DNA of 64,000 nt from Plotosus lineatus (Eukaryota; Chordata; Actinopteri; Siluriformes; Plotosidae): assembly GCA_024760905.1 (NCBI GenBank), contig CM045735.1, positions 13,209,249-13,273,248 of the forward strand, written 5' to 3'. Position 1 is the stretch's first letter; each line of letters starts with the position of its first letter. The notes under the pieces were generated by a model that did no database searches, was not told the origin of the DNA, and saw only the letters and a list, made by a program, of their open reading frames with translations. This document shows positions 22,425-33,471 of the stretch, piece by piece. The translations under genes and the position numbers were made by a program.

Positions 22425-22590
22425 AATTCATTCATTTTAATGCTTATTCCTAATTAGGATTCTGGGCAGGGTTGTGTGCGCCCATCTCAGCCGACTCTGA
22501 GCAAGGGCTGGACAGCTTGCCAGGCCATCACAGAGCAGAAACATGCTGTCAGCCATGCAGCTACTCTTGACAAAAGTCAGCAATGGTTCT
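22425..22590 (-). mobile_element. SINE-B2 3' part
   Basis: SINE-C-type tail in reverse ('cctaattaggattctgggca', 'acagcttgccaggccatcac') followed by the B-type middle ('actcttgacaaaagtcagca', 'atggttcttttaca'). Confidence 0.75.
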
Positions 22591-25089
22591 TTTACATTAG
22601 GATGGAGTGAAACATGTCATTTTTCACAATCAATTCAGAATAGTGTAGAAACGACATAACAATACCAGTTATAAACATGTACAAAATATTAAGAATCTGT
22701 AAAAAATTTCTAGGTTCCCCCAACTCAGTCGAAATAAGGTATGTCGAGTCGATTTTGAGAGCACACGAGCCCACGATTGCCGACAAAGGGAATAACTCTA
22801 AATAATTAGAACATTCACACTTCACAGATTTGGTATGACTGGAAAAGTCACGACTCAGTAGTTTAGTAGAGGAAACTATCGCCAGGTGGCGACAGCATAT
22901 GGCACCACATATGGCATATTCTACAGCTACCCATGCCATACACAGGCTGTGGAGAGGGGCATCAAGGTGGCGACTGAGGCATCACAGTCTGTATGTGGCA
23001 ACAATCGACAAGACGGCTTCATCTGTACAAGACTGGAGTCGAGGGCAAAAATGCCAGTTTTCGAGACGTGACAGTCATATCGACTCATCTGAATATGTGT
23101 GGATTTTTTTTTTATACAATATATGTTAGCACTCTGCCAAACTGCCTAAAATATATGTTTTTGATTATATAAAAGCAAATTGGATTGCTGTATCAGAATT
23201 AAACATTTTCAATAAAAATTCCCAAATATGGTCATTTTCATCAATCTTGGGGGAGCCTAAGATATCAACTTATCAAGATGAACTTTTCAAATCTTTTAGA
23301 TGACACCTCTCCACATCTTTCTATTGCTATTCCAAGTAAAAATAATCAAAAATTAAAAATTTCACAATTTTTACTCCACCCTATTTTACATGCCTCCCAC
23401 CAGAGACAGTGAGAGAAATGGCTGGTTTTTGATAACCCAGTGAGTTGCAGCTTTCCTAGACAAATAGGAGGGCTCTACCTGAGGATGAGGAATCAAAAAA
23501 TTCTTCGAGGATGGCTTTCTCCAACAGCATCATACTGCAGTTGTTGACCTGTAATGTGACCAGTACCTCCAATTCTATTGGGCTTGAGTGCAGCTCTAAT
23601 GATGGACCATCTTGAATTGGGTACTTCACAAAATGAAGATTTTAAAATACTTGTGAGTCAGAAAATAGCACTTAAAGTTCTCATATCATGTTGCAATATG
23701 GTTTGCAAACTGGGTGACCCTTTGCACATAGAGAAAACTTTTAAAATTTAAAGTAAGTAATATCACATTATCACATGGATTTGAATAACTTGGACTTAAA
23801 TAGTACTGAAGCCATCAAATGTAACCACAAATAAGCTTAGTAAGATGGCCACTCCACTTTGCCCATTCGAGTAATTAAGCTTGATCACCTCTATAAAACC
23901 TGTCCTGTACTGATTTATCACTCAGAATCCATATGAAAATGAGAATGAATCCATAATGGAAGTCCCTGTGTGGATTGCATTCCTGCCATGGCAAAGCCTT
24001 GAGGTTAGACTGATAGACAGCTGATGCTTTAGTCGTTGAGGTAAACTGAAATAACAAAAACAAAAAAGCCACAAAAACAAAAGTTTAATTTGTGATCTTG
24101 TTAATACCGTTCATGGATCCTTTTTCTTCTTATTTTTTTTTTTTGGTCAAAGAAACAAATCCACATTTCCTTTGTTTCCACTCAAATCTAAAGACGCATA
24201 AAGGGTTGTTCTCAGAAAACTATTCATGTGTATGGACTATGTTGCCAGGCAATCGAATACAGAACAAGCAGAAATGTCAGCAATAAGCTCAAATAAATTA
24301 GCTTTCTTGAGTTGTTGCTTAATTATAATTAATTGAAACTTTCAATTAGTTTTACTTAAAATAGTCCTCTAACCACTGTGCCTTATTTACATTGTTTACA
24401 GAATGAAGAATGATTGTACTAATTCATCTTATCTCTGCTTTTAAAAAGCGACTGGTTTGTGATGCACGAATTCCATCTCATTCTGACATTAATATATTGA
24501 TTTCCTATTAATAAAGTTTGGAGGGAGGATTTAAATGGAGCCTTAACTGAATTACAGGCTGCTCAGTATTCAATTATTTTTGGATGACTTAAGTAGCAAA
24601 TGACAGTGAGCATGCTGTGAAAAGTGCCTTCACACTTCCCTACCTCAGAGATAACCAAATGTAGAAATGTGTCTTCTATCAGGTGATCAATTTTGTACAC
24701 GTATGCATGCATGTGTGTATGTATGTACCTTTCATTTGGTACAACTGACATATATAATGTCAGATATTTGTTGTATAATAGGGCCTAACATGAGGTTATG
24801 TTAATAGAATAATGTCTTTCCACTAGTACTGCTAATAACATTAACACTGTTATGATATTAGTTACTATTTCACTGGTGGAGAAATTAGAATTTAAAAACT
24901 TACATCTTCAGAGTCTTTAGACAACCACATACACTGTCTAACTTTAAGGTGAAAGTGAACTAATTATCTAATTTCTCCTAGCGTTAGACCTATTGGAAAG
25001 TTCCTGTCTGTATAAATGTAATATACTATAATATTAATCTATTTTACCATAAGCTCACCAAATTTCTTGCAATAATTGGATCAATAAAA
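22591..25089. other. long stretch with few recognisable features
   Basis: A possible diverged inverted-repeat element lies at 22716-23095 (listed as a finding). Near 23395-23450 there is a short SINE-B middle in reverse ('acagtgagagaaatggctgg', 'gataacccagtgagttgcag'). The remaining 1.6 kb, 23460-25089, is AT-rich and holds nothing I can assign. Confidence 0.35.
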
Positions 25090-25629
25090 CAGGGATCTCT
25101 CACTACTTCATGCTTCAATTCATGCGGCTTCAGTGCATCGTGATTTTTTAAAATAAATAAATAAATAAATAAATATTCATTGAATTAAAAAATAAGGAAA
25201 CTAAGGAAGAATAGGGTGAAACGGTTAAAGAAAATGCCACAAAAACACTGGCCAATTATGCAAAAAAAAAAAAAAAAAACCCAAACCAACACAACACAAA
25301 AAACAACCCAAAATCTCCCATCAAAACTAGTTACATTGTTTTTGAGGTGCGCATCTGTGTGCACGCGCACCTGCATGCATGCACGTGCGTATGTATGTGT
25401 GTCATCTTCTTCTCATGCAATACCATCTCCATGTGTGTACAGTGGTACCTCACCTTACGATAGTCCCAGCAAACGAATAAGCCAGGTTACGAAAAACATT
25501 TTCCAAAATTTTTTGTCTCTGTATACGAAACACGTTCTCCTTACGAAACACGACAAACGCTCCATTCAAACATTCATAAGTGCCATTAAAACATTAAAAG
25601 GCGCTATTCAAACATTCAAACAATGCACG

Positions 25630-25860
25630 AGCTGCTCTCCCATTGACTATCTTCCAAAATCCTGCCCCGCTGGCCTCCCACTGGCTAGGAGGGATTATGC
25701 AGTTCCCGCCCACTGGCTATCTCCCAACATCCCGCTCGCTGGCCTCCCATTGGCTAGGAGGGATGACGCAGCTCCCTCCCATTAGCTATCTCCCAACATC
25801 CCGCCCCGCTGATCTCCCATTGGCTAGGAGGGATGACGCAGCTCCCTCCCATTGGGTATT
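25630..25860 (-). repeat. tandem CCAAT-box/GC-box units inside T2
   Basis: On the minus strand, degenerate units read AGCCAATGGGAGG, then a GGGGCGGGATGTT box, with GATGACGCAGCTCCCTCCC (given as on the plus strand) between some of them. At least four intact CCAAT cores, and variants CCACT and CTAAT. The same unit arrays occur in the other two T2 copies. Confidence 0.8.
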
Positions 25861-26029
25861 ACAGAGCACCTATAATGCTTTTCGTGTAAAGGACAGCGTT
25901 ATGTACTGTTATTTCATGAGTTTTTCAAGTGTGCTCATTGCAGCTTTATCTTTTGGCTCAGGCTTTTCACCTTGCATAAACATTTGTAAGATTATAACTC
26001 TGCTAAGAAGACATTATCAACACATGCGA

Positions 26030-26058
26030 GTGTACACACGCACACACACACACACACA

Positions 26059-26122
<64 letters not shown>

Positions 26123-26144
26123 AACACACACACACACACACACG
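26030..26144. repeat. (CA)n microsatellite inside T2
   Basis: More than 45 CA units with a few G interruptions. The equivalent position in T2 copy 3 is a (GT)n tract (inverse orientation). Confidence 0.95.
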
Positions 26145-26165
26145 TGTGTGTGATTCCCAGTGCGA

Positions 26166-26262
26166 GTGAAAAGAAGATGCGGGCTCGTGGCAAGCAGTGA
26201 TATCGCAAAGGAATATGGCCAAACCCGTCTACCATTGGTATGATATTGAGGCAGAAGGAGGC
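26166..26262 (+). pseudogene. Tigger HTH trace inside T2
   Basis: In two frames the sequence reads 'DIAKEYGQTR' then 'STIGMILRQKE', which matches the CENP-B helix-turn-helix of Tigger transposases (D-I-A-x-x-x-G-…-S-T-I-x-x-I-L-K). One frameshift lies between the two halves. T2 copy 3 has the same trace on the minus strand at 46791-46870 ('KRKQACDIAKVYGQT'). Confidence 0.7.
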
Positions 26263-26647
26263 CTTAGAAGGTATACTTTTATTATTTTTAAAGGATTTAG
26301 GGGGTAGTACTGGGGGCCTTGGAACAAATTACACATTTTAAATGTAAAATGCGGTTCAACTTACGAAAAATCCAGGTTCCGAAAAAGGCTCTGGAATGGA
26401 TTAATTTCGTAAGGTGAGGTACCACTGTATTTAAATTTTATTGACTTCTTATGTTATTTTTTTTAATGTTTAATTTTTATGATAAGCATTTATAACATTG
26501 AATATGTATTTATTGATATTATATACACATATACATGTATGTATACGTCAGGTGGGGCGGGGGGAGGGGGGTGATCCTACTTCGCAGATTTCGATGATCA
26601 CGTGGGGATCTCGGTCCCAATTATTCCTGGAAAGTGACGGATCCCTG

Positions 26648-27032
26648 TATATAGTTCACACAGAAGGTAGTAACATACTAGGACTGAACTCATGGACTAA
26701 AGACAGATAAACACTCACACACAATTTCCCGCGGAACAAAATTCACTGCGTCCGTGGTGCTCACACAAAAGATAACATTACCAAAGGCAGACTTGTGTCA
26801 ACAGAAACAGAATAAAACCGGATACAAACTGTAATAAAATCAGATTGTTTGTTCACAGATGTGAATGTGATCATGTGACATGAGTATTAATAGTTAGGTG
26901 ACCTGTAATTTGTATAAGAGTAACTGGGAAGTATAGCGTGATGTGACTGTGCTAGAAATTAACTGACGGTATGTCATATAGCTGTAATTTGAAAACCATT
27001 ACTAAGTATTAATAGCTAACACAAACTTAGTT
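26648..27032. other. non-repetitive stretch
   Basis: Nothing recognised. Confidence 0.35.
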
Positions 27033-27290
27033 ATTTGTCGAACTGCTTGATGCTTTTTAGGCGGCAGGTAGGCTGGATCCCATCTCAACCGATGACAGCG
27101 AAGGCGGTATACAACTTCTCAGACCATTGCAGGGGCAACATAGAACTATTCTCACTCACACTCATACGCAATGGTGCATGTTTTTGAACTGTGGAAGGAA
27201 ACTGGAGTACCCAGGGGGAACCCATACTAACACAGGGAAAGCATGCAAACTCCACATACAAACACCCAGTTCTTGATTTCATCAGCCCAG
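27033..27290 (-). mobile_element. SINE-C, head-truncated
   Basis: Reverse SINE-C: 'tgtcgaactgcttgatgctt', 'acttctcagaccattgcagg', body 'tgtggaaggaaactggagta'. The tRNA-like head is missing. Confidence 0.75.
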
Positions 27291-28019
27291 GACATTACTT
27301 CACATAGTAACAATAATTATTATTTTAAAAGATTCCTGAATAAATACATTTTACCTTTCAATGTTACCGAGAAACCTGTTGTTCGATATTGTTAGTAATT
27401 TTTCTGTTCTAGTGTCCCTCCATAGCTGGGTTGCGTCTACAGTATTCTTGAGTCAAGTAAAGATCAGTATTCGCCACACATTGACTCTATTCGACAGACC
27501 ATAGATTCTCATCAGTCTGTAGGGCTACACTTGTTAAACACATTATATTCTCATTTATCTGGTTCACCATGCCTGCATATATCATCCCTCGCTTACAGAA
27601 ATATGTATGCATGTAATAAGAAATGCAAAAAACTATGTTTATTAGTGTTGCAGCTGCATGGTGGTGGCATAATATATGACTTATAAAATGATTTCGAAAC
27701 AGCTGCTGTGGAGGGGGGCGTTTGATGTAACTTGCATTCTGTATTAGATGAGTAATAAGCAAAATAACCATACAGGAGTTATTTAAAGCTTCTTTCATTA
27801 ACGATCACTTATCAGTGGTTTGCAGTGATGCTGATCACGCAAGCAGTGTCATCTTCATTCTGGAGGACATGTTATTACAATGACGAAGATAGATATAGAA
27901 AGTAATATATCACTTTCTTATCTACCTCACACAGATGCATGACTGATATGACAGCACGCCCCCCCCATGGCTAACCTATGTAACATGCAGAGTGATGCAG
28001 ACCAGACCTTGGAAGTAGC
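27291..28019. other. non-repetitive stretch
   Basis: A C run occurs at 27959-27966. No gene or element recognised, and the reading frames are short. Confidence 0.35.
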
Positions 28020-28275
28020 AGTTTTATTCATTTATTCATTTTCTGAACTGCTTAATCCTAATTACGGTTGCAGGGAGGCTGACGCACTTATTAGCCGAAT
28101 CTGGGCGAGGGCAGAGTACACCCTGGATAGCTTCCCAGGTCATCACAGACCAGAAACATGCTGACGGCTATAAAGCCTATTTGTGATGAAAGTAAGCAAT
28201 GGTTATTTTACGTGCCTCTCAACATAGACAGTGGGTGACATGGCCGGCTTTTGAGAACACAGTTAGCTGCAAAGC
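28020..28275 (-). mobile_element. SINE-B2, head-truncated
   Basis: C-type tail in reverse ('ctgcttaatcctaattacgg', 'ttcccaggtcatcacagacc') continues into the B middle ('acagtgggtgacatggccgg', 'gaacacagttagctgcaa'). Confidence 0.8.
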
Positions 28276-29419
28276 TTCATATTTTCTTCCCACAGGCAGT
28301 AACTCATGACATGGTTATGCTACACCTGAGTAAATGTGCTATGAAACTTTTAATAATTTGGATATGTATTTCATACCATGGGTGGCATAGTGGCATTGTG
28401 GTTCACACAACAAGAATGTCCTACATATAAATAGTTTGCTTGCACCCCAGATTAACATATAGACTCAGAAAATGGTGCTACCCCCACAGAACTACACTTT
28501 TAACAGCCATGACAATTCAGGTTAATGCAATAATACATAATAGATTTCAACAGGAAGCTCCACTATGATTATTAAGGACCTAGAAAAGACTTTAAAACAT
28601 TGTGAATTACGCTTTGAAAAGGTGCTCCAAGGTGAAACAACTGAAAAGAATTCGCCTTCTCACCAAGAGACCATTTATTTGAATTTTTGTCCCAGACGAA
28701 GCACGTCTTGACATTCAGCCTTCTATGCTTGGTAGTTGGTGAAGGACAACAGACAGCTGGCTGGTGGACTTTACAGTTGGACCGAATTAGATGAAGGAAA
28801 GGAGTAGAAAAAAATAGTAATACTTATAGAAACATGTTTAATGCTAATATAGGATATACTGTATGTATATTTTAAGAGTAGCAAATCTTAAGATTGGTGA
28901 ATGTCTCCGAACCTGTCCAGTATGTATTAATTTAACTGCACCTGACTTTCGGATTGTTATTGGTTTTTATCTTGATTACCTTCAGCTCTTTTGGTTAAAT
29001 GGTGTTTAAAATCTTGTGTCAATGCATCAATATGAACATGTGACCCTGTGCACTTGCATGTATGGCTGTATGTTATCAATGTTTCGAATGACAGCAGTCA
29101 TCATTGGTCTTGCCTCAGGCCAGGAGAAAGGCTATATCCAGAGGGAGACTCTGTCAGGACCAGTGTTCTGTGCTGCCACTCAGACTTCTGCTTGTTGATG
29201 TCTGTTTTTGAGTTGAGTACTGAGGCTCATGGCCGTGACTCTACTGTCAGCTCAGTAAATTCACCCTTCATGAGTGGACTGTAAGGGCACTATGGGATGG
29301 CCATATTAAAGGTCATGTGACTGAGCCATTCCCACAAATTTCATCTTTTGTTAATTTATTGCTCTTTTAACAAGTCAGCTTAGATTGAGCAGTAATCCTC
29401 AGAAAACAGGGGGACCTAG
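28276..29419. other. mostly unique stretch
   Basis: A short SINE-C head trace is at 28378-28430 ('catagtggcattgtggttca'). From 28500 to 29419 nothing is recognised. Confidence 0.35.
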
Positions 29420-29650
29420 TGGCAGTCAGGAGCATAGTGGTGTAGAAATTAGCACTTTCACTAAACAGGAAAAAGGTCCTGGGGTCAAACCCTGTGGTCA
29501 GCAAGGGTGTTTCCATATGATGTTTGCATGTTCTCCCTGTACTTGTGTGGGTTCTGGGTGCCTTGCCTTCCTCTTACAGTACAAAGGCATATACATAAGG
29601 CTGATTGGCTGTTCGAAATTGCCTCATGGTATTGGAACTGATGATGTGTA
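29420..29650 (+). mobile_element. SINE-C, tail-truncated
   Basis: 'agtggtgtagaaattagcac', B box 'ggggtcaaaccctgtggtca', body 'ttgcatgttctccctgtact' and 'ctgattggctgttcgaaatt'. The tail is absent. Confidence 0.75.
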
Positions 29651-29776
29651 GAGAAAACCGTTTAGTCCTTGTGATTTAGCTTTGAATAAATAACGTAAAC
29701 TTTGAATTTTGATTAACTCAAAAGCAAACAAGAAAAATATTTAATCAAAGCAAAAAAAAAAAGAAGCCATTTATGT

Positions 29777-30012
29777 CAAAACCGGATTCCAAAAAAGTTG
29801 GGACACTCCAAATTATGAATAAAAACTGAATGAATAATAAGCAATAATGCAATGCAATAATGTGGAAGTGCCAAATTTCAATATTTTATTCTGAATAGAA
29901 CATAGATGACAGGGTCAAAAGTTTAAACTGAGAAAATGTATCATTTTAAAGGCAAAATATGTTGATTTTAAATTTGATGGTGTCAACAAATCTCAAAAAA
30001 GTTGGGACAGGG
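29777..30012 (+). repeat. left inverted repeat of Tc1-like element
   Basis: Starts CAAAACCGGATTCC and pairs with the right arm almost throughout, including 'gtggaagtgccaaatttcaa' and 'aaaatgtatcattttaaagg'. It holds outer and inner transposase-binding-type direct repeats. Confidence 0.85.
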
Positions 30013-30018
30013 CCATTT

Positions 30019-31039
30019 TTACCACTGTGAGGGATCCCCTCTTCTTCTTACAACAGTCTGCAAACGTCTGGGGACTGAGGAGACAAGTTTCTCAAGTTTA
30101 GAAATAGGAATGCTGTCCCATTCTCGTCCAATACAGGCCTCAAACTGTTCAACTGTCTTGGGTCTTCTTTGCTGCACCTTCCTCTTTATGGTGCACCAAA
30201 TGTTCTCTATAGGTGAAATATCTGGACTGTAGGCTGGCCATTGCAATACCCGGATTCTTTTCCTATACAGCCATGATATTGTAATTAATGCTGCATATGG
30301 TCTGGCATTATCATGTTGAAAAATGCAAGGTCTTCTCCGAATGAGGCAACGTCTGGACGGGAGCATATGTTGTTCTAGAACATGAATATAACTTTCTGCA
30401 TTGACAGTTCCTTTCCAGATGTGCAAGTTGTCCATGCCACACGCACTCATGCAACCCCATTCCATCACAGATGCAGGCTTTTAAACAACGCTGATATCAA
30501 CTTGGGTTGTACTTGTCCTCTTTAGTCCGGATGACATAGCATCCCAGTTTTCCATGAAGAACTTCGAATCCTGATTTGTCTGACCACAGAACAGTTTTCC
30601 ACTTTGCCACACTCCATTTTAAATGACCCCTGGTCCAGAGAAAACGCCTGCGCTTCTGGGTCCTGTTTAGAAACAGCTTCTTATTTGTACTCTAGAGTTT
30701 CAGCTGGCAACGGCGGATGGCATGGTGGTTTGAGTTCACCGACAATGCTTTCTGGAAGTATTGCTGAGCCCATTCTGTGATTTCCCTTACAATAGCATTC
30801 CTGTTTGTTGTGCAGTGCCGTTTAGGGTCATGAAGATCACAGGCATCCAGTATTGTTTTTCGGCCTTGACCCTTACGCACAGAAATTGTTCCAGACTCTC
30901 TCAATCTTTGGATAATGATGTTCACTGTAGATGATGATAACTTCAAACTCTTTGCAATTTTTCTCTGGGAAACACCTTTCTGATATTGCTCCACTATCTT
31001 TCTGTGCAACATTGGGGGAATTGGTGATCCTCTACCCAT
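30019..31039 (-). pseudogene. Tc1 transposase, broken (DD34E)
   Basis: Cut-and-paste transposase of Tc1 type. The N-terminal paired-like DNA-binding part begins MGRGSPIPPMLHRKIVEQYQ and continues 'GVSQRKIAKSLKLSSSTVNI'. The first catalytic Asp lies in 'VLWSDKSGFEV', the second in 'IFQHDNARPYAA', and the Glu in 'YSPDISPIENIW', with 34 residues between the last two, the Tc1 signature. In-frame stops follow 'RRCQLKL' (30692-30694) and 'DKYNPS', and a frameshift separates 'NPS' from 'VMEWGCMSACGMD' near 30470. The gene therefore cannot give a full protein. Reading ends properly at 30019 close to the left inverted repeat. Confidence 0.92.
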
Positions 31040-31177
31040 CTTCGCTTCTGAGAGACACTGCCACTCTGAGAAGCTCTTTTTATACTCAGTAATTTTGCTA
31101 ATGAACCACATTAGTGGTAATTGGTCTTCCAGCTGTTTGTTATAACTTCAATTGACTTTTCCAGCCTCTTATTGCTG

Positions 31178-31388
31178 CCTGTACCAACTTTTTTGAGACT
31201 TGGTGACACCATGAAATTTAAAATCAACAAATTTTTCCCTTAAAATGATACATTTTCTAAGTTTAGACTTTTGACCTGTCATTGATTTTCTATTCGGAAT
31301 AAAATATTGACATTTGGCACTTCCACATCATTGCATTCAGCTTTTATTCACAATTTGTAGTGTCCCAACATTTTTGGAATCCGTTTTG
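31178..31388 (-). repeat. right inverted repeat of Tc1-like element
   Basis: Complement of the left arm, ending 'ggaatccgttttg' before TA. The inner repeat is slightly degenerate ('gtaccaacttttttgag'), as is the outer ('gtcccaacatttttgg'). Confidence 0.85.
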
Positions 31389-31390
31389 TA

Positions 31391-31776
31391 TGATGGAATA
31401 GCCTATTATTTAAATTTTATGTAAAAAGCCTCGAATAAAACACGCAAACAAAAAAGTATGAAAAGCATGAACTGAGTAATTCAATGAACCAATGTTACCC
31501 ACGAGCCAGTGTTGCTGTGAAAGAGCAAACTTCTCCACTTAAGTGGTATATTTTGCTTCAAGAGGTGCATCACATCCAACGCAAATGCTGTTCAGTCCGT
31601 TAACCTTTCATGCACTACTTAGCACTTACTGTTGACACTTAGTTAGTGTGGCATCATACTTCACAGCTCATGCAGATAGCAGGCCGAATAGCGCAGCATA
31701 ATCAATATTGGGTTCGGTCACTTAGTCAAGAATTTAGTATAAATTCTGTATACGGCAGCAACAGTATCTGCAATCG
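31391..31776. other. non-repetitive stretch
   Basis: Nothing recognised. Confidence 0.35.
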
Positions 31777-32140
31777 GCGGCATAGTGCTTAGTGGTTAAC
31801 ACATCCATCTCATAGCAAGAAGGTCTTGGATTCAAGTCCTGGACTTGACAAGTGTGGGGTTTTCATGTTCTTTCTGTGCTTGTGTGGGGTTTTCTTGGTA
31901 CTGTAGTTGGGTTTCTACTCACAGTCCAAAGACATGCACATTAGGTTGATTCCATGTTGCTTCTACATGTGAGTGTGAATTTGAGTGGTTTTGTGTTTGT
32001 GTGTGTGTGTGTGTGTGTATTGGCTCTGATTGTCTGGTGAGCTGTTCAGGGTGTACTCCACCTTCTGCCGGTTTCAGCTGATATAAGCACCAGCCTCCCT
32101 GTGACACTAATAGGATTAAGTTGTTCAACAAATGAATAGG
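31777..32140 (+). mobile_element. SINE-C, near full length
   Basis: Head 'ggcggcatagtgcttagtgg', B box 'ggattcaagtcctgg', body 'cacagtccaaagacatgcac', a short GT tract at 31995-32018, and tail 'gtgacactaataggattaag'. Confidence 0.85.
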
Positions 32141-32691
32141 TGAGTAAAATGAGTATGCACTTCTAGGTGGTTATGAGAACAGTTAAAATCTGAAAAAAAA
32201 AACAAAAAAACAAAAAAAAAAACATTATTTTTCTTTCTAGTGCAATATAAGCTGTGTAACAGATCTGTTTTATAAATCTGTGTATAATTTCAAGTGTTGA
32301 TCCACTACATCAGTTTCCCATGAGCCATCACTGCGTGGGAAGTATTGTGCATCATCTCCATGCACACAACCACATACACATGAGCTCATTAATTAATTAT
32401 AGGCTTATTTGTCTTGTAGCTGTTAGGCACAAGTGTTGACTGCTAAATACATTCCCAAACAAACAAGAAAAAAGGAGTTGCAGAGATCAGGGAGTGACAC
32501 AGAATAATATCAGGTTGAATGGAACCTTTAAACTCGAATACAGTACCGTATATTAAAACTGAAAAGTGGACAAATCTGAAGTGGAAAGAATATCTTCAGC
32601 AAAGAGTTTCACCTGCCTTCTTAATAACAAGTTAAAGACTAGGATAACAACACTGTGTTGCAAATTATCTAATGATTGTGGAGGGTAGTGG
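32141..32691. other. non-repetitive stretch
   Basis: A-rich tract at 32192-32224. No gene or element recognised. Confidence 0.35.
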
Positions 32692-33045
32692 TGGCCTGGT
32701 GGTAAAGGTACTGGATCATTGATCCTAAGGTTGGGGGTTCAAGCCCCACTCTCAATGGGTTGTCACTGTCCCCACAGTGCAGCTAACTGGGTTATCAAAG
32801 GCTGACCATGTCTCTCACTGTCTATGGTGTGAGGTTCAAGAACCATTGTAAAAGAACCATTGCTGACATTCAACAAGAGTAGACTTCCTAGCTGTCAGCC
32901 TGTTTCTGCCCTGCGATGGCCTGGTGAGCTGTCCATGGTGTACTCTACCCTCGCCTGGGATTGGGAAGGGTTGGGAATAGCTGCCAGCCTCCACCTGACC
33001 CTAATTAGGATTAAGCTGTCACAGAAAATGAATGAATGATTGTGG
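32692..33045 (+). mobile_element. SINE-B2, full length
   Basis: B-type head (GGTAGTGGTGGCCTGGTGGT, B box GGTTCAAGCCCC), B middle ('aactgggttatcaaaggctg'), then at about 32912 it switches to the C-type tail ('cgatggcctggtgagctgtc' to 'cctaattaggattaagctgt' and AATG repeats). A clear example of head and tail exchange between families. Confidence 0.9.
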
Positions 33046-33126
33046 ATTGCAGTTTAGATATTTTAGTGCAATTCTTAAATCTTAAAAAAAAAAAACAGAC
33101 ATACTTCAATTAAACAGAGTTGGGAA

Positions 33127-33310
33127 GCAAGGTGGCATAGTGCTTAGCATTTACTAATAAATATAAAACACTCATTGGCTGTTCCAAATTTCCTTATGCA
33201 GTGAATGTGAGTGTAAATGATTGTGAGCATGATGGTCCTTTGATGGTCTGTTTAGGGCATACCCAACTTTTTCCCCAATGTCAGCTGGGAGGCCGAGCCT
33301 CATCCTCCTT
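33127..33310 (+). mobile_element. SINE-C, internally deleted
   Basis: 'aaggtggcatagtgcttagc' jumps straight to 'ctcattggctgttccaaatt' and a degraded tail. Confidence 0.65.
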
Positions 33311-33471
33311 GCCACCCTAACAAAGAACATGGCATTACAAGACAGAGTTGCCTGTGTTAATCCACCATTAATGAGTTTGAGAAGTATTATCAACGCGTCA
33401 AGTTTTGTAATTTGAAATTCAGAAGTTGAAATTAAATACCACAAGAACGGCTTGAGTTCACAAGTTAACTA

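Larger units (their letters stand above)
25440..26427 (+). mobile_element. T2 MITE, copy 1 (Tigger-derived)
   Basis: Ends CAGTGGTACCTCACCTTACG and its complement, with TA on both sides (25438-25439, 26428-26429). Contains a tandem array of CCAAT/GC-box units at 25630-25860, a long (CA)n tract and a decayed Tigger HTH. TA duplication and HTH together support Tc1/mariner-pogo origin. Confidence 0.85.
25090..26647. mobile_element. T1 MITE, copy 1, carrying a nested T2
   Basis: Left end CAGGGATCTCTCACTACTTC with 'gcggcttcagtgcatcgtga', right end 'tgacggatccctg'. The T2 copy 25440-26427 is inserted within it: the flanks (…tgcatgcaataccatctcc / tttaaattttattgacttct…) line up with uninterrupted T1 at 34540-35057. 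The termini and the 'cttcagtgcatc' motif resemble pogo/Tigger MITEs. Confidence 0.75.
29774..31388 (-). mobile_element. Tc1-like transposon with IR/DR termini
   Basis: About 1.6 kb, bounded by inverted repeats of roughly 210-235 bp (29777-30012 and 31178-31388). Each carries an outer and an inner copy of CAAAAAAGTTGGGACA or a close variant (29790-29806, 29995-30010; mirrored at 31182-31198 and 31361-31377). This double direct repeat in each arm is the IR/DR arrangement known from Sleeping Beauty-type Tc1 elements. TA lies at the right edge (31389-31390) and near the left. Transposase is on the minus strand but broken. Confidence 0.9.

Noticed and set aside
26030..26144. CRISPR-like or coding repeat
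   Set aside because: Simple (CA)n. No spaced direct repeats of CRISPR type exist anywhere, as expected for a vertebrate sequence.
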